Shown here one piece after another: positions 46,412-54,607 of a DNA stretch of 64,000 bases (position 1 is its first letter; each line of letters opens with the position of its first letter). Origin of the DNA: Bordetella parapertussis (lineage in GTDB: Bacteria; Pseudomonadota; Gammaproteobacteria; Burkholderiales; SG8-41); assembly GCA_945901405.1 (NCBI GenBank), contig CAMDLH010000001.1, positions 1-64,000 of the forward strand. Direction: 5' to 3'. The notes under the pieces are model-generated. The model made no database searches, had not been told where the DNA came from, and was given only the letters and a program-made list of their open reading frames with translations. The translations under genes were made by a program, and so were the position numbers.

Positions 46412-47158
46412 ATGGATACTGGACTAAAAGGCAAAACAGTTCTAATCACCGGCGCGAGCCGTAATGTAGGTCGCGACGCGGCGGTTTTTTTCGCGCGCGA
46501 GGGTGCGAACCTCGCGCTGTGCACCAGCAGCAAGATGGAGGGGCTGGAGGAAACCGCGCGGCTGGCGCGCGCGAAAGGTGCTGAAGTATTGACTTACAAG
46601 TGTGACGTCGCCAATGGCGCGCAGGTGGCGGCATTCGTCAAGGCCGCGCGCAAAAAATTCGGCGGCGTTGATGTCGCGGTGAATAACGCCGTGTATCGCG
46701 CCGAGGCGCGGGGCAAGGGTTTTCTAGATATGCCATTCGATATCTGGCAACGCAACATCGAAGTCAACCTCACTGGGCCGTATCACATCTGCCGCAACGT
46801 GATTCCCGACATGAAGAAAAAGCGCTGGGGCCGCATCATCAATTTCTCGGGCATCGCGCCCTTTCTCGGCCACGGCGCGCACAAGGCGATGGCCAAGGTC
46901 GGCATCATCGGCTTCACGCGCGGGCTTGCGACCGAATTCGCGGCAAACGGCATCACCGCCAATTGCATAGGCCCCGGCACCATCGCCACCGAGCGTGAGT
47001 CGAAACTGCCGGACAAAAAGCTGCGCGCCGAGCAACCCGTGCGCCGCCTGGGCAAACCCGAGGAAATCGCCGAGCTTGCGGTCTACCTTGCCAGCGAACA
47101 AGCGGCGTTCATCACCGGGCAGTGTTATCTGGTGAATGGCGGGTTGTACTACTTGTAG
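46412..47158 (+). CDS. SDR-family protein lacking the catalytic Tyr
   Basis: A 248-residue Rossmann-fold protein of the short-chain dehydrogenase/reductase family. The cofactor loop is 'LITGASRNVGRDAA' (TGxxxGxG with Asn for the middle Gly), followed by 'VNNAV' and the catalytic-type Ser146 in 'IINFSGIAP'. Where classic SDRs have YxxxK, this reads K158-A-M-A-K162, so the proton-donating Tyr appears to be Lys. The 'IGPGTIATE' and 'FITGQCYLVNGGLY' C-terminal motifs are kept. It may be an unusual reductase, an epimerase-like enzyme or a non-redox binding protein. Residue numbers are mine, counted from the ATG at 46412. Confidence 0.85.
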   Translation: MDTGLKGKTVLITGASRNVGRDAAVFFAREGANLALCTSSKMEGLEETARLARAKGAEVLTYKCDVANGAQVAAFVKAARKKFGGVDVAVNNAVYRAEARGKGFLDMPFDIWQRNIEVNLTGPYHICRNVIPDMKKKRWGRIINFSGIAPFLGHGAHKAMAKVGIIGFTRGLATEFAANGITANCIGPGTIATERESKLPDKKLRAEQPVRRLGKPEEIAELAVYLASEQAAFITGQCYLVNGGLYYL

Positions 47159-47167
47159 CGCTCTTCA

Positions 47168-47290
47168 CAACCCCGTCGTTCCGGGCTTGACCCGGAACCC
47201 AGGTTGTAGCGTGCGCGAAGCGCATTTGTCCGGCGCTACGCGCCGATGATTAACGCACTGGATTCCAGCCTGCGCTGGAATGACGCATGA
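47168..47290. repeat. Composite interspersed palindromic repeat
   Basis: GTTCCGGG-CTTGA-CCCGGAAC near the start and ATTCCAGC-CTGC-GCTGGAAT near the end are perfect 8-bp hairpins. They bracket a GCGCTACGCGC-rich middle. This is the common 'GTCATTCCGGGCTTGACCCG' type of proteobacterial repeat unit. It fills most of the 174-base gap between the SDR and the PIN-domain toxin gene. Confidence 0.65.
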
Positions 47291-47332
47291 GGTAGTGATT
47301 GAATGCGCAGCTCGTGAATTAACAGGCGAGCC

Positions 47333-47752
47333 TTAGCCGAACTGTTTCACGCCTGCCTTCAACGCAGCCTTCCTGAAATCCACGTCCAGCGTGGCCAGCG
47401 GCAGGCCCAGCCGCAGGGCCAGCTCAAGGTAAGAAGCGTCGTAAGACGATAACTTGTATCGCCGCGCCAATTGCAGCGTATCCGTCAGTGCATGTGCGTA
47501 TGTGGCCTGATCGACTACGATATCCACGCCGTCGAGCATCTCAAGGAACGCGCTGCTGCGCGCTTCCGTCACCAGCGCCTTTGATTCGGCTTTGGCGATT
47601 ACATTTGCAACTTCGAGGCCCCATGTCATGGGCACGCGCGCAGTGTCCGCTTTCAGCGCATCAAGCACCCTGCCCGCGTAGGCGATTTCCTGTGGCTTGC
47701 CGTCACCGAGAAACCAGCGCATGGTCACCGAGTTATCGAGAACGAAACTCAC
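47333..47752 (-). CDS. vapC: PIN-domain toxin (VapC-like)
   Basis: A 139-residue PIN-domain ribonuclease. The acidic metal-binding residues are present: Asp in 'FVLDNSVTMRWF', Glu in 'WGLEVANVI', Asp in 'SSYDASYLELA' and Asp in 'LATLDVDFRKAA'. In VapBC systems the PIN protein cleaves RNA unless held by the antitoxin. The GTG start overlaps the stop of the upstream Phd-type antitoxin by 4 bases (GTGA), which is the usual coupling. Confidence 0.88.
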   Translation of the reverse strand: MSFVLDNSVTMRWFLGDGKPQEIAYAGRVLDALKADTARVPMTWGLEVANVIAKAESKALVTEARSSAFLEMLDGVDIVVDQATYAHALTDTLQLARRYKLSSYDASYLELALRLGLPLATLDVDFRKAALKAGVKQFG

Positions 47753-47991
47753 GCGCGCCCTTCTGCAATGAGCTTCTTGATATCAACGCCGCGCACCGGG
47801 TCGGCGAGCATGAACGCCTTGAGCCGTTCCGCAGCGGCAACCTTGTCCTTGAAGCGGGCGCTCACGCTGGGCACCAGATCGGCTACGGCCTCCCCGCGAT
47901 TGGTGATGGTAAAACTCTTGCCGGATTTTACCTGCCGCAGCAGTTCGGGGAGTTTTGTTTTCGCCTCGTACGAACCAATTTCGGTTTTCAT
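47749..47991 (-). CDS. Phd/YefM-family antitoxin
   Basis: An 80-residue antitoxin: 'MKTEIGSYEAKTKLPELLRQVKSGKSFTITNRGEAVADLVP' is the Phd/YefM DNA-binding fold, followed by a helical toxin-binding tail ending 'GVDIKKLIAEGRA'. It neutralises the downstream PIN toxin and would repress its own promoter. The ATG at 47991 is chosen (one at 48000 has its ribosome site too close). An inverted repeat upstream is a good operator candidate. Confidence 0.88.
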   Translation of the reverse strand: MKTEIGSYEAKTKLPELLRQVKSGKSFTITNRGEAVADLVPSVSARFKDKVAAAERLKAFMLADPVRGVDIKKLIAEGRA

Positions 47992-48020
47992 GGTGCGCAT
48001 ATTCCAGGTTGGTTTAATCA

Positions 48021-48040
48021 GACTAGTATATAGACCAGTC
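48021..48040. promoter_or_regulatory. Inverted repeat, probable toxin-antitoxin operator
   Basis: GACTAGT-ATATAG-ACCAGTC: arms match at 6 of 7 positions around a TA-rich centre, about 30 bases upstream of the antitoxin start. Its position and size fit binding of a dimeric Phd/YefM-type autorepressor. Confidence 0.5.
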
Positions 48041-48113
48041 CAGATCAAATCAACATCTGGATAATTGCATTCCTTATGGTTCCTTATGGTTCGTCATGAC
48101 CTCCTGTGAACCC

Positions 48114-49196
48114 CTACGGCCGCACCACCAGCGGTGCAATCGGCGTCTCGCCAAAAATCTCCGGCGCGTACATCGCCTCCACGCGAGCCGGTGGGAATTC
48201 AAACGTGCCGGCGTTATTCAAACGCACGGTGTATTCGACGCTCCACTGGCCTTGCGGCACGTACCGGTAGTAGCCGCGATAACTCTCTGCGGCGCGCTCC
48301 TCGAACACGGGCCACGCGCCCGTGCGCTGCTGACCCTGCTGCGCGAGCGTGCTCTCGCGCGCGAGGCCGCGCCCGAGGATGGTGGCGCCGCTGGGCACCG
48401 GGTCGCGCACCACCACCCAGGTGAGCGCGGCGCTGCTCGACATGCTGAGCGTCACGCGCGCGACATCGCCCACGCTCCATTGTCCTGGCGTTTTCTGTTC
48501 CACCGGCGTGACGCTGCGCGCGACCGAGAGACCCTGCGCCACCGCTTTGTCGAGCTTCACCGCCGCGCGCACGGCTACTGTCGCCCACGGCGCGCCGCTG
48601 CCTTGATGACTTAACGTCAATGTGCCGGGCGCGCCGTCGCGCGGCCACGCGAGCGCGGTGCTGGCCGCGCCGGGCCATTTTACGGTGGCGCTTTGCCCGG
48701 CGAGACGCATGGTGCTCGCCCCCGTCACCGGCTCGGCTTCGCGCGCGCGGGCAAAGTCCGCCAGCGCGATCGATCCCCACACGTTGGCGGTGGTGGTGCC
48801 CCAATGCCCTTGTTGTTGACGCCCGACGAGGCCGGTGACCAGCAGCGGCAGTTCGTCGCGCCAGCTCGTATCTTCAGTACTCCAGCGGTTGACGATCCAC
48901 GCGGTGCGTGCGGCGGCCATGTTGCCGTTCCACATGAACCACCACCAGTTCTCGCGCGCTTCGTTGCGCCAGTTAAGCCGCGTGCCCTGCACGTCGTAAC
49001 GCGAGCGCAGTGCGCTGGCGGCTTCCTTCAATGCATCGACGCGCTTGGCGTCCTTCGGTGAGGCAAGCACATAGCGTATCCAGTCCACCAGCGCGGTGGT
49101 AGGCAGCAGCGCCATGTCCTGCGGCGTGTGTTCAAGCGCGTGCGCTTGAGTGTGCGCCGTGGTTCCAACGGTTTGCAGATACCGTGGGAGAGCACG
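48114..49196 (-). pseudogene. C-terminal remnant of bacterial alpha-2-macroglobulin (YfaS-like)
   Basis: The frame encodes what looks like the last 360 residues of a YfaS-type alpha-2-macroglobulin. These are the end of the helical thioester domain ('TALVDWIRYVLASPKDAKRVDALKEAASALRSRY', 'WGTTTANVWGSIALADFARA') and the terminal receptor-like domain ('YTVRLNNAGTFEFPPARVEAMYAPEIFGE'). Full-length proteins have 1500 or more residues with a signal peptide. Here the frame is open only to a TGA at 49197-49199, so the N-terminal three quarters are absent. An ATG at 49115 exists but would not give a functional protein. The lost part meets the caspase-family remnant head to head. Confidence 0.8.
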
Positions 49197-50000
49197 TCAC
49201 TTGAAGAAGACTTCTGGTTTGTTCCTCCCAAGGCGCTTAAAAAACTGGCGGAAGCGGAAATCGAGCGCGAGTTTAAGATTGAGCTCGATCTATGGGAGAA
49301 AATAAAAGCGGCAACCCAACTCGATCCGTTGGAAGATTTCCTGCGGCGTTACCCGAACGGGCGCTTTTCCGAACTCGCGCAGTTGCGGCTCGACCAGGTG
49401 CTTGCGCGGCAAGGGGAAAAGAAGATTCAGGTTATCTCGTCTCCGGAAAATCCGTACAGCAAGGGGACTGTAGCAGCGAACACCGCGTACAAGATCGGTG
49501 ATAGTTATTCTTATATTCCGGTTGACACCTTGACCAAGCTTGAAGGTGAACCATTTACCCGACGTGTCACCGGATTTACGGATACGGAAGTCATCTTTAA
49601 TAATGGGAATTTCATTACTGATTTGTTGGGAAATAGGCTCAAAGTAGGAGGCGAGATTTGGTCGGCTAATCAAACAGTTCCCACTGAATTTGTGGTCGGT
49701 AAGCGCTGGGGAACGCGATTCCGCCGTACTCTTAGGGGTATCGACAGCACTGTTGAGATAGAGCTGGTAATCGCTGCACGTGAACAAATCACCGTTCCGG
49801 CAGGCACGTTTTACGCGTTTCGCGTGGATGCTCGTGGCTGGCACCATTATCCAGGAAATACCCTTTCCTGGGACTGGAAAAATTGGTATGCGCCAGAGCA
49901 GGTACGTCAGCCGGTTGCTTTGGCGTGGCTCACTAGGAATCAGTGGGGGGGGTTTAGTACTACGATCGGGGCGAAACTCTTGGCGTTTAGTCAACTGTAA
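49128..50000 (+). pseudogene. 5'-truncated caspase-family (peptidase C14-like) C-terminal region
   Basis: About 290 residues beginning 'FKRVRLSVRRGSNGLQIPWESTSLEEDFWFVPP', which reads as the segment following the catalytic domain in bacterial caspase-like proteins. It continues with a repeat-like 'FLRRYPNGRFSELAQLRLDQVLAR' and a 170-residue beta-rich tail ('ANTAYKIGDSYSYIPVDTLTK', 'VPAGTFYAFRVDARGW'). The His/Cys catalytic domain is absent. Coding-like sequence starts only at 49128, the place where the alpha-2-macroglobulin remnant on the other strand also breaks. A GTG at 49128 could in principle start a short protein. The family assignment is from memory and moderately certain. Confidence 0.65.
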
Positions 50001-50071
50001 AAGGACGTTCCGCTGGAGTTTGGCTTTCTGGTATTTCCGTTTTCTGATGCCGATTAATTCAAGGCCATTAC

Positions 50072-50454
50072 ATGCGCACCCAACTCATCACCATTCAAAC
50101 CGACGACATTCCCATCGACGGCACGTTCCACGAGCCGGACGACGGCAAGCCGAAAGGTGTGGCGCTTTATTTCCACGGCAACACCATGAACTTCTACACC
50201 GGCGGTGCGCGCTTTTTGCCGCCAGTGCTGACCAAGCTCGGCCTCGCGGTGCTGGCGTTCAACCGTCGCGGACACGACATTCTCACCACGCGTGCGAGCC
50301 GCGCGGCGGAAGGCGGCGCGTTTCAAACCACGGCGCAGGCGATTGCGGATAATCGCTATGCCGCGCAGTGGCTGGCCGCGCGCGGCAATGCTACGTACGC
50401 GAATCCGGTGATCATCGCGTCGTCAGCCAAGGCAAATTCTCCTGTCCGCAGCGA
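50072..50454 (+). pseudogene. Alpha/beta hydrolase N-terminal fragment, interrupted
   Basis: The first 127 or so residues of an alpha/beta hydrolase ('MRTQLITIQTDDIPIDGTFHEP', 'GVALYFHGNTMNFYTGGARFLPP', 'LAVLAFNRRGHD'). It stops being hydrolase-like at 'PVIIASSAKA', where a GxSxG nucleophile elbow would be expected. The left terminal repeat of the RAYT element begins at 50455. The missing C-terminal two thirds do not resume after the element, so a deletion accompanied or followed the insertion. Confidence 0.7.
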
Positions 50455-51376
50455 GGGGTCAGGTCTTTCATTATCATATAAATCATGGTAACCTTGGCCC
50501 TACCATGGCAAGACCCCTACGACTAGAACTCGCGGGCGCTGTTTATCACGTCACCTCTCGTGGCGACGGGCGCGAGGACATTTACCTCTCCGACGAAGAT
50601 CGCGTGGCGTGGCTTGAAACGCTTGCTGAAGTTTGCAAGCGCTTTAACTGGGTGTGTCACGCCTACTGCCAGATGACCAACCATTACCACTTGGTGATCG
50701 AAACGCCCGATGCCAACCTCTCCAAAGGCATGCGCCAGTTCAATGGCGTCTATACCCAGCGATTCAACCGCACTCACGCACGCGTGGGGCATGTATTTCA
50801 AGGGCGCTTCAAAGCCATACTGGTGGACAAGGACAGCTATCTGCTTGAGTTGGCCCGTTACGTCGTTCTGAACCCGCTGCGCGCAAAAATGGTTCGGCGT
50901 CTCGAACAATGGAAGTGGAGCAGCTACCCGGCTACGTGCGGAAAAGCTGCCAAACCGGACTGGCTGCATGTGGACTTCGTGCTTGCTCAATTCGCCGCAC
51001 AGCGCGCTCGTGCCATTGAAAAATATGTGACCTTCGTGCACGAGGGCGCGGCTGCCCAGCGTGTGGAGCCAATTGCGGGGGCAGGTTTATCTCGGCCCCG
51101 ATGCGTTTATCGAGAAAATGCAGGCCTTGGTGGACAAAAAGCCAATGCTTACGGAAGTCCCCCGTGCGCAACGCCGCGCGTCAAAGCGTGCGTTGAGTGA
51201 ATATTCCGGCGCGCACGAGCGTAACGAAGCCGTGGCGCTTGCGTATTTGTCGGGGCAGCATACGATGGCGGCAGTCGCGGAGCATTTCGGCGTGCATCAC
51301 ACCACGGTAAGCCGACTGGTGAAGGTTTACGAAGCGGCGGAAAAGAGTGGAATGCGATAATGAAAGACCTGACCCC
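50455..51376 (+). mobile_element. RAYT-type transposable element with perfect 20-bp terminal inverted repeats
   Basis: A 922-base element bounded by GGGGTCAGGTCTTTCATTAT (50455-50474) and its exact reverse complement (51357-51376). The single gene inside encodes a REP-associated tyrosine transposase. No flanking target duplication is seen, in line with Y1/HUH chemistry, although such elements normally end in REP-like hairpins rather than extended terminal repeats. The transposase stop codon lies inside the right repeat. It sits in a zone of gene fragments. Confidence 0.85.
50505..51360 (+). pseudogene. REP-associated tyrosine transposase (RAYT), frameshifted
   Basis: Codes for a Y1-type transposase: 'MARPLRLELAGAVYHVTSRGDGREDIYL', the HUH motif His60-Tyr-His62 in 'TNHYHLVIETPDANLS', 'GHVFQGRFKAI' and the nucleophile region 'ELARYVVLNPLRAKMV'. 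After about residue 182 the family sequence continues one base over ('PSVWSQLRGQVYLGPDAFIEKM'), so a +1 shift exists near GGCTGCCCAGC at 51050-51060. The C-terminal part contains a helix-turn-helix ('TMAAVAEHFGVHHTTVSRLVKVYE') and stops at 51360. It is either an inactivating insertion of one base, a sequencing error or a programmed shift. Confidence 0.82.
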
Positions 51377-51380
51377 TTGC

Positions 51381-51449
51381 CTCGGCGCCACGACTTCGTA
51401 TCGCGTGGTGAGCGACAACGGTGCGTGGAAGGTCGATAACGGGTTGTAA
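51381..51449 (+). pseudogene. 3' remnant of an unidentified gene
   Basis: Immediately after the RAYT element a short frame reads 'LGATTSYRVVSDNGAWKVDNGL' and stops at TAA 51447-51449. It looks like a genuine protein C-terminus (compare the end of SnoaL/DUF4440-like chains) but is too short to name, and it does not resemble the interrupted hydrolase. The next 114 bases to the peroxiredoxin-like gene hold nothing I can identify. Confidence 0.35.
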
Positions 51450-51563
51450 GTCCCTGCGACAATCGCGTCGTGGAATGCAGGCATCGAGGGTTCGGGTGAC
51501 CCCGTTAACTACGCTCCCGTCGCGGCGAGCAGGAGGGTGTGGCGCGTGGGCATGGTGCGGATG

Positions 51564-52049
51564 TTACGAAACCCGCTCCGCCATCAGCATCGCGATCTGC
51601 GCGCCGACCATCATGTCATCCTCCTGCCCGAAGCCTTGATGACGTATGCGGCCCGCGCGGTCGATCAGGATCAGCGTCGGCGTGCCGCGCATGGCGTACG
51701 CCTGCATGGTGAGCGGAATGCCTTGCGCGCCGCCAGGCGTATCGACGCCGATGGGGAAGCCTAAGCGATACTCGTGGATGAAGGCCGCGAGCGACACCGG
51801 CGTCATCGCCGCGTGATGTTCGAACACGGTGTGCAGGCCGATCACCGCGACTTCGTCGTGATCGAAAATCTCGTGTATCTTTTTCGCCTGCGGCAACCCG
51901 TGTTGCACGCAGCCGGGGCACAGCATCTGAAATGCGTGCAGCACCACGACCTTGCCGCGCAGGCCCGCAAGTGTCGGCGGTGTGGCTGCGTTGAACCACT
52001 GCGTGATTTGCAGTTCTGGTGCGGCGGTGGGCGCGGCTGGCGAGGGCAT
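51564..52049 (-). CDS. Thioredoxin-fold protein (AhpC/TSA-TlpA type)
   Basis: A 161-residue thioredoxin-fold protein: 'LRGKVVVLHAFQMLCPGCVQHGLPQAKKIHEIF' contains the CPGC redox motif, 'VIGLHTVFEHH' and 'MRGTPTLILIDRAGRIRHQGFG' with the cis-Pro. No signal peptide is seen, so it is probably cytosolic. The ATG at 52049 is preferred. A TTG at 52088 would add 13 residues encoded by the dispersed motif itself, which argues against it. It lies downstream of the HpcH/HpaI aldolase gene on the same strand but has its own motif copy in the gap. Confidence 0.85.
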   Translation of the reverse strand: MPSPAAPTAAPELQITQWFNAATPPTLAGLRGKVVVLHAFQMLCPGCVQHGLPQAKKIHEIFDHDEVAVIGLHTVFEHHAAMTPVSLAAFIHEYRLGFPIGVDTPGGAQGIPLTMQAYAMRGTPTLILIDRAGRIRHQGFGQEDDMMVGAQIAMLMAERVS

Positions 52050-52062
52050 TTCGTGACGGGAT

Positions 52063-52086
52063 CGTAAGTATTTGTTTTTAAACGAC
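52063..52086 (-). repeat. Dispersed AT-rich motif, copy 7
   Basis: On the minus strand CGTTTAAAAACA-AATAC-TTACG, ending 14 bases before the ATG of the thioredoxin-fold gene at 52049, in the same orientation as that gene. Confidence 0.75.
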
Positions 52087-52097
52087 AATGTATTGCA

Positions 52098-52787
52098 TCA
52101 GCGTGTAGCCTTGATGCCTTGTAGAAACTCCTTCGAGCCGCGCGCCATGAATTGCTTTTGATGCACATTGATCCAGCGCAAACCCAAGTCGATGTAATGC
52201 CGCGTGGCGTCGATTTCATCCTGCACGTTCATGCCCGCGACCTTGCCGGCGTCAGCGACGCGCTTGATGGTGTCTTCGACCACGGCACGCACTTTCGGGT
52301 TCTTGCGCTGGCCCTTGAGGTCCATCGATTCGGCGAGGTCGTTCTGGCCGATGTAGTAGGCGTCGATGTCGGGCACCTTGAGCAGCGCGGGCAGGTTGTC
52401 CACCGCCTCCTGCGATTCAATCATCATCAGCAGAATTTTGTCGCGGTAGTCGCCGTCGCCCCAGCGTTTCAGTCCCTCGATGATGCGATTGGCGTCGGCT
52501 ACGTTGTGCACGTGCGGCGCTTGTATGCCGCCCGCGCCGCAGCTCAGGAACCGATTGATCAGCCCCGGCTCGTTGCTCCACGGCCGCAGCACCGAGCCCA
52601 TGCCGGATATGCGCGCGGCGCGCGAGAGTTCGCCAACCAGCTTGAAATCCGTGGTGCTGTGTTCGCAATCGATGAACAGCACATCGAAGCCGAGCCCGCC
52701 GACGAACTCCACCATCTCCGGCGTTGGGAAGTCGGTGTTGACGACGGAGATGATTTCCAACGAGAGGATTTGTTGTTTGGTTTTCAT
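52098..52787 (-). CDS. HpcH/HpaI aldolase/citrate lyase family protein
   Basis: A 229-residue TIM-barrel class II aldolase homologue: 'GFDVLFIDCEHSTTDF', 'GAGGIQAPHVHNVADA', 'KILLMMIESQEAVDNL' (metal-binding Glu) and 'DAYYIGQNDLAESM' (metal-binding Asp). The family cleaves or forms 4-hydroxy-2-oxo acids in catabolism of aromatics. The ribosome site AGAGG lies 9 bases before the ATG. It is the upstream neighbour of the thioredoxin-fold gene and downstream of the DUF433/DUF5615 pair. Confidence 0.88.
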   Translation of the reverse strand: MKTKQQILSLEIISVVNTDFPTPEMVEFVGGLGFDVLFIDCEHSTTDFKLVGELSRAARISGMGSVLRPWSNEPGLINRFLSCGAGGIQAPHVHNVADANRIIEGLKRWGDGDYRDKILLMMIESQEAVDNLPALLKVPDIDAYYIGQNDLAESMDLKGQRKNPKVRAVVEDTIKRVADAGKVAGMNVQDEIDATRHYIDLGLRWINVHQKQFMARGSKEFLQGIKATR

Positions 52788-52807
52788 CGTGTTATGCCTC
52801 TTAATGA

Positions 52808-53185
52808 CTATGACCGCCGATGCTGCAATGGAAGGATACGTAGCCGCGCGCGATTTGTATCAATCGTCAAGAGTGCGCCGTTTTCCAATTCATCCTCCAT
52901 TTGCCGAAGCGCGCTGATGACGGCGGCGCCGGTTATTTCCGGGCTCAGATTGTCCGCGCGGATTTGCACGACGCTTGGTTTCTCGCCGTGAGTTGCGGCG
53001 AGGATGGCGCCGAAATAGAGATCATTGGTCAGCACCACGTAGCCGTGTGCACGTGCATAAGCCATGATCTCTGAATCTGGCGCGTTGTGCGCGCCCAGTG
53101 TGGCCCAATGCGCGGCCTCCAAGCTCGCATCGGTAAGCACACGAATCCATCGCGGCGACAGATTCATGTCGACGAGCAACTTCAT
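52808..53185 (-). CDS. DUF5615 PIN-like protein (putative toxin)
   Basis: A 125-residue PIN-like protein: 'MKLLVDMNLSPRWIRVLTDASLEAAHWATLGAHNAPDSEIMAYARAHGYVVLTNDLYFGAIL'. The Asp residues in 'LVDMNLSP', 'APDSEIM' and 'LTNDLYFG' are where PIN nucleases hold metal. DUF5615 proteins pair with DUF433 proteins in presumed type II toxin-antitoxin modules. The start overlaps the DUF433 stop in an ATGA. An in-frame start upstream would run inside the DUF433 gene. Confidence 0.87.
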   Translation of the reverse strand: MKLLVDMNLSPRWIRVLTDASLEAAHWATLGAHNAPDSEIMAYARAHGYVVLTNDLYFGAILAATHGEKPSVVQIRADNLSPEITGAAVISALRQMEDELENGALLTIDTNRARLRILPLQHRRS

Positions 53186-53412
53186 GCGCTGGCCAGCGTA
53201 ACCTCGCGTTCTTCGGCGCGCCATGCTGCATAGCGCAGCGCCTGCATGATGTCTTCGCGCTCCAGGTATGGGTAATCGGCGAGAATTTCATCAACCCCGC
53301 GGCCCGTACCGACTTGTCCCACGATCATGCCGACCGTGATGCGCATGCCGCGAATGCATGCCTTGCCGCCCATTGTGACCGGATCTTGCGTGATGCGACT
53401 GAATTGCTCCAT
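53182..53412 (-). CDS. DUF433 protein (putative antitoxin)
   Basis: A 76-residue DUF433 protein: 'QDPVTMGGKACIRGMRITVGMIVGQVGTGRGVDEILADYPYLEREDIMQALRYAAW', a winged/helix-turn-helix fold. In known pairs it precedes and partners the DUF5615 protein and probably represses the operon. The ATG at 53412 matches the family start. Overlap with the next gene is 4 bases. Confidence 0.88.
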   Translation of the reverse strand: MEQFSRITQDPVTMGGKACIRGMRITVGMIVGQVGTGRGVDEILADYPYLEREDIMQALRYAAWRAEEREVTLASA

Positions 53413-53461
53413 GCCTGCCTCCGCTATCTTGCGTTCCCGATATGGTAGCGTAGAACGTGGC

Positions 53462-54589
53462 TCATGCCGCATGCGTCTTCGCAAAACCCCAGTCGATCTC
53501 AATGCCGAAGCCAGGCAGGTCATTCATATAAACGTAGCTGTCACGCACCTGCGCGCGCTCGCTGAACAGCCCGTGCCAGATCGGGTCGCGGTCGGGCGAG
53601 CCGTGTGATTCGACCGCGAAGCCGGTGCGTGGGAATGCGGCGACGAGGTGGCAGTGCATCTCCGGCGCGTGATGCGGGGTGATCATCGCGCCGGCGTGGT
53701 CGGCCATGTGTGCCACGCGCAGGGCTTCGGTGAAGCCTGCCGCGCGGGTGGCGTCGAACATGATGTAGCGCACGCAGCCGGTGGTCATGAAGTCGCGCGT
53801 GGTGAAGCGCGTGAGTTCGCGTTCACCGTGGGCGAGTGGTATCGACGTTGTCTTGGCGAGCAGCGCGAAATCGGCCGGCTGCAAATACCAGTGCAGCGGT
53901 TCTTCGAGCCAGAAAATATTGTAGGGCGCGACCGCGCGCGCGAACTCGATGCACGCGGGCAGGTCGTATGCGGCATTCAGATCGAGCATCAGAGAAATAT
54001 CCGGCCCGATGGCGGCACGCGTGGCGGCGATGCGTTTGACTTCGTTGGCGACGGTGCCGGCGCCGGTTTTCAACTTCACAGCCTTGTAGCCGCGCGCTAC
54101 AAATCCTGCAAGCTCATCGGCGCAGGCGGTGAGCGCGGCACCTTCGACGTAATAGCCGCCGGTACCGTAGGTGAACACCGGTTTGTTGTCCGCGCCGAGC
54201 AGCCTGTACACCGGCATGTTCGCGGCCTTGCCCTTGATATCCCACAGCGCCATGTCGATGCCGCCAATGGCCGCCATGATCTGCGGCCGCGCGGTGCGCG
54301 GCAGGCCTCCGATGCCGGGTTGTGGCGAGGTGAGGGCGAAGAGTTTCTCCCACACGTCGACGTGCGCGAGCGCGCTCATGCCGAGCGCGTGCGGCGCCAG
54401 CTTCGCCACCCATGCCGCGATGTCCTTCATCGGCGTGCTGCTCACTTGCCCGTAGCCCTTGATGCCATCATCTGTGACGACTTCGATCAGCAGCAGGGTC
54501 ACATCGGCGCGCGATTCGTGCGCGGTGTGCTGCCGGTGTTTGAGCGGCGCGGATATTGGGTAGGTGTTGATCGCGGCGATGTTGCTCAA
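53462..54589 (-). CDS. Enolase-superfamily enzyme (mandelate racemase/muconate cycloisomerase type)
   Basis: A 375-residue enzyme. The second-barrel-strand Lys pair is 'AVKLKTG' (Lys172, Lys174). The metal ligands are Asp203 ('LMLDLNAAYD'), Glu229 ('FWLEEPL') and Glu256 ('LAHGERE'), and a His-rich 'TPHHAPEMHCHL' could act as the opposite base. It would abstract the alpha proton of an acid substrate. The TTG start is supported by GGGAG 7 bases upstream; no ATG is suitable. It follows a Bug receptor by 18 bases, so the receptor's ligand is a likely substrate. Confidence 0.88.
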   Translation of the reverse strand: MSNIAAINTYPISAPLKHRQHTAHESRADVTLLLIEVVTDDGIKGYGQVSSTPMKDIAAWVAKLAPHALGMSALAHVDVWEKLFALTSPQPGIGGLPRTARPQIMAAIGGIDMALWDIKGKAANMPVYRLLGADNKPVFTYGTGGYYVEGAALTACADELAGFVARGYKAVKLKTGAGTVANEVKRIAATRAAIGPDISLMLDLNAAYDLPACIEFARAVAPYNIFWLEEPLHWYLQPADFALLAKTTSIPLAHGERELTRFTTRDFMTTGCVRYIMFDATRAAGFTEALRVAHMADHAGAMITPHHAPEMHCHLVAAFPRTGFAVESHGSPDRDPIWHGLFSERAQVRDSYVYMNDLPGFGIEIDWGFAKTHAA

Positions 54590-54607
54590 GTCAAACTCCC
54601 GGCGTTA

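Noticed and set aside
48070-48092. Tandem TTCCTTATGG units near the alpha-2-macroglobulin remnant
   Set aside because: Only two short copies; no sign of a longer array or function.
51377-51563. Continuation of the interrupted alpha/beta hydrolase after the RAYT element
   Set aside because: The only coding-like piece (ending GAWKVDNGL) does not look like a hydrolase C-terminus, so a simple insertion without deletion is not supported.
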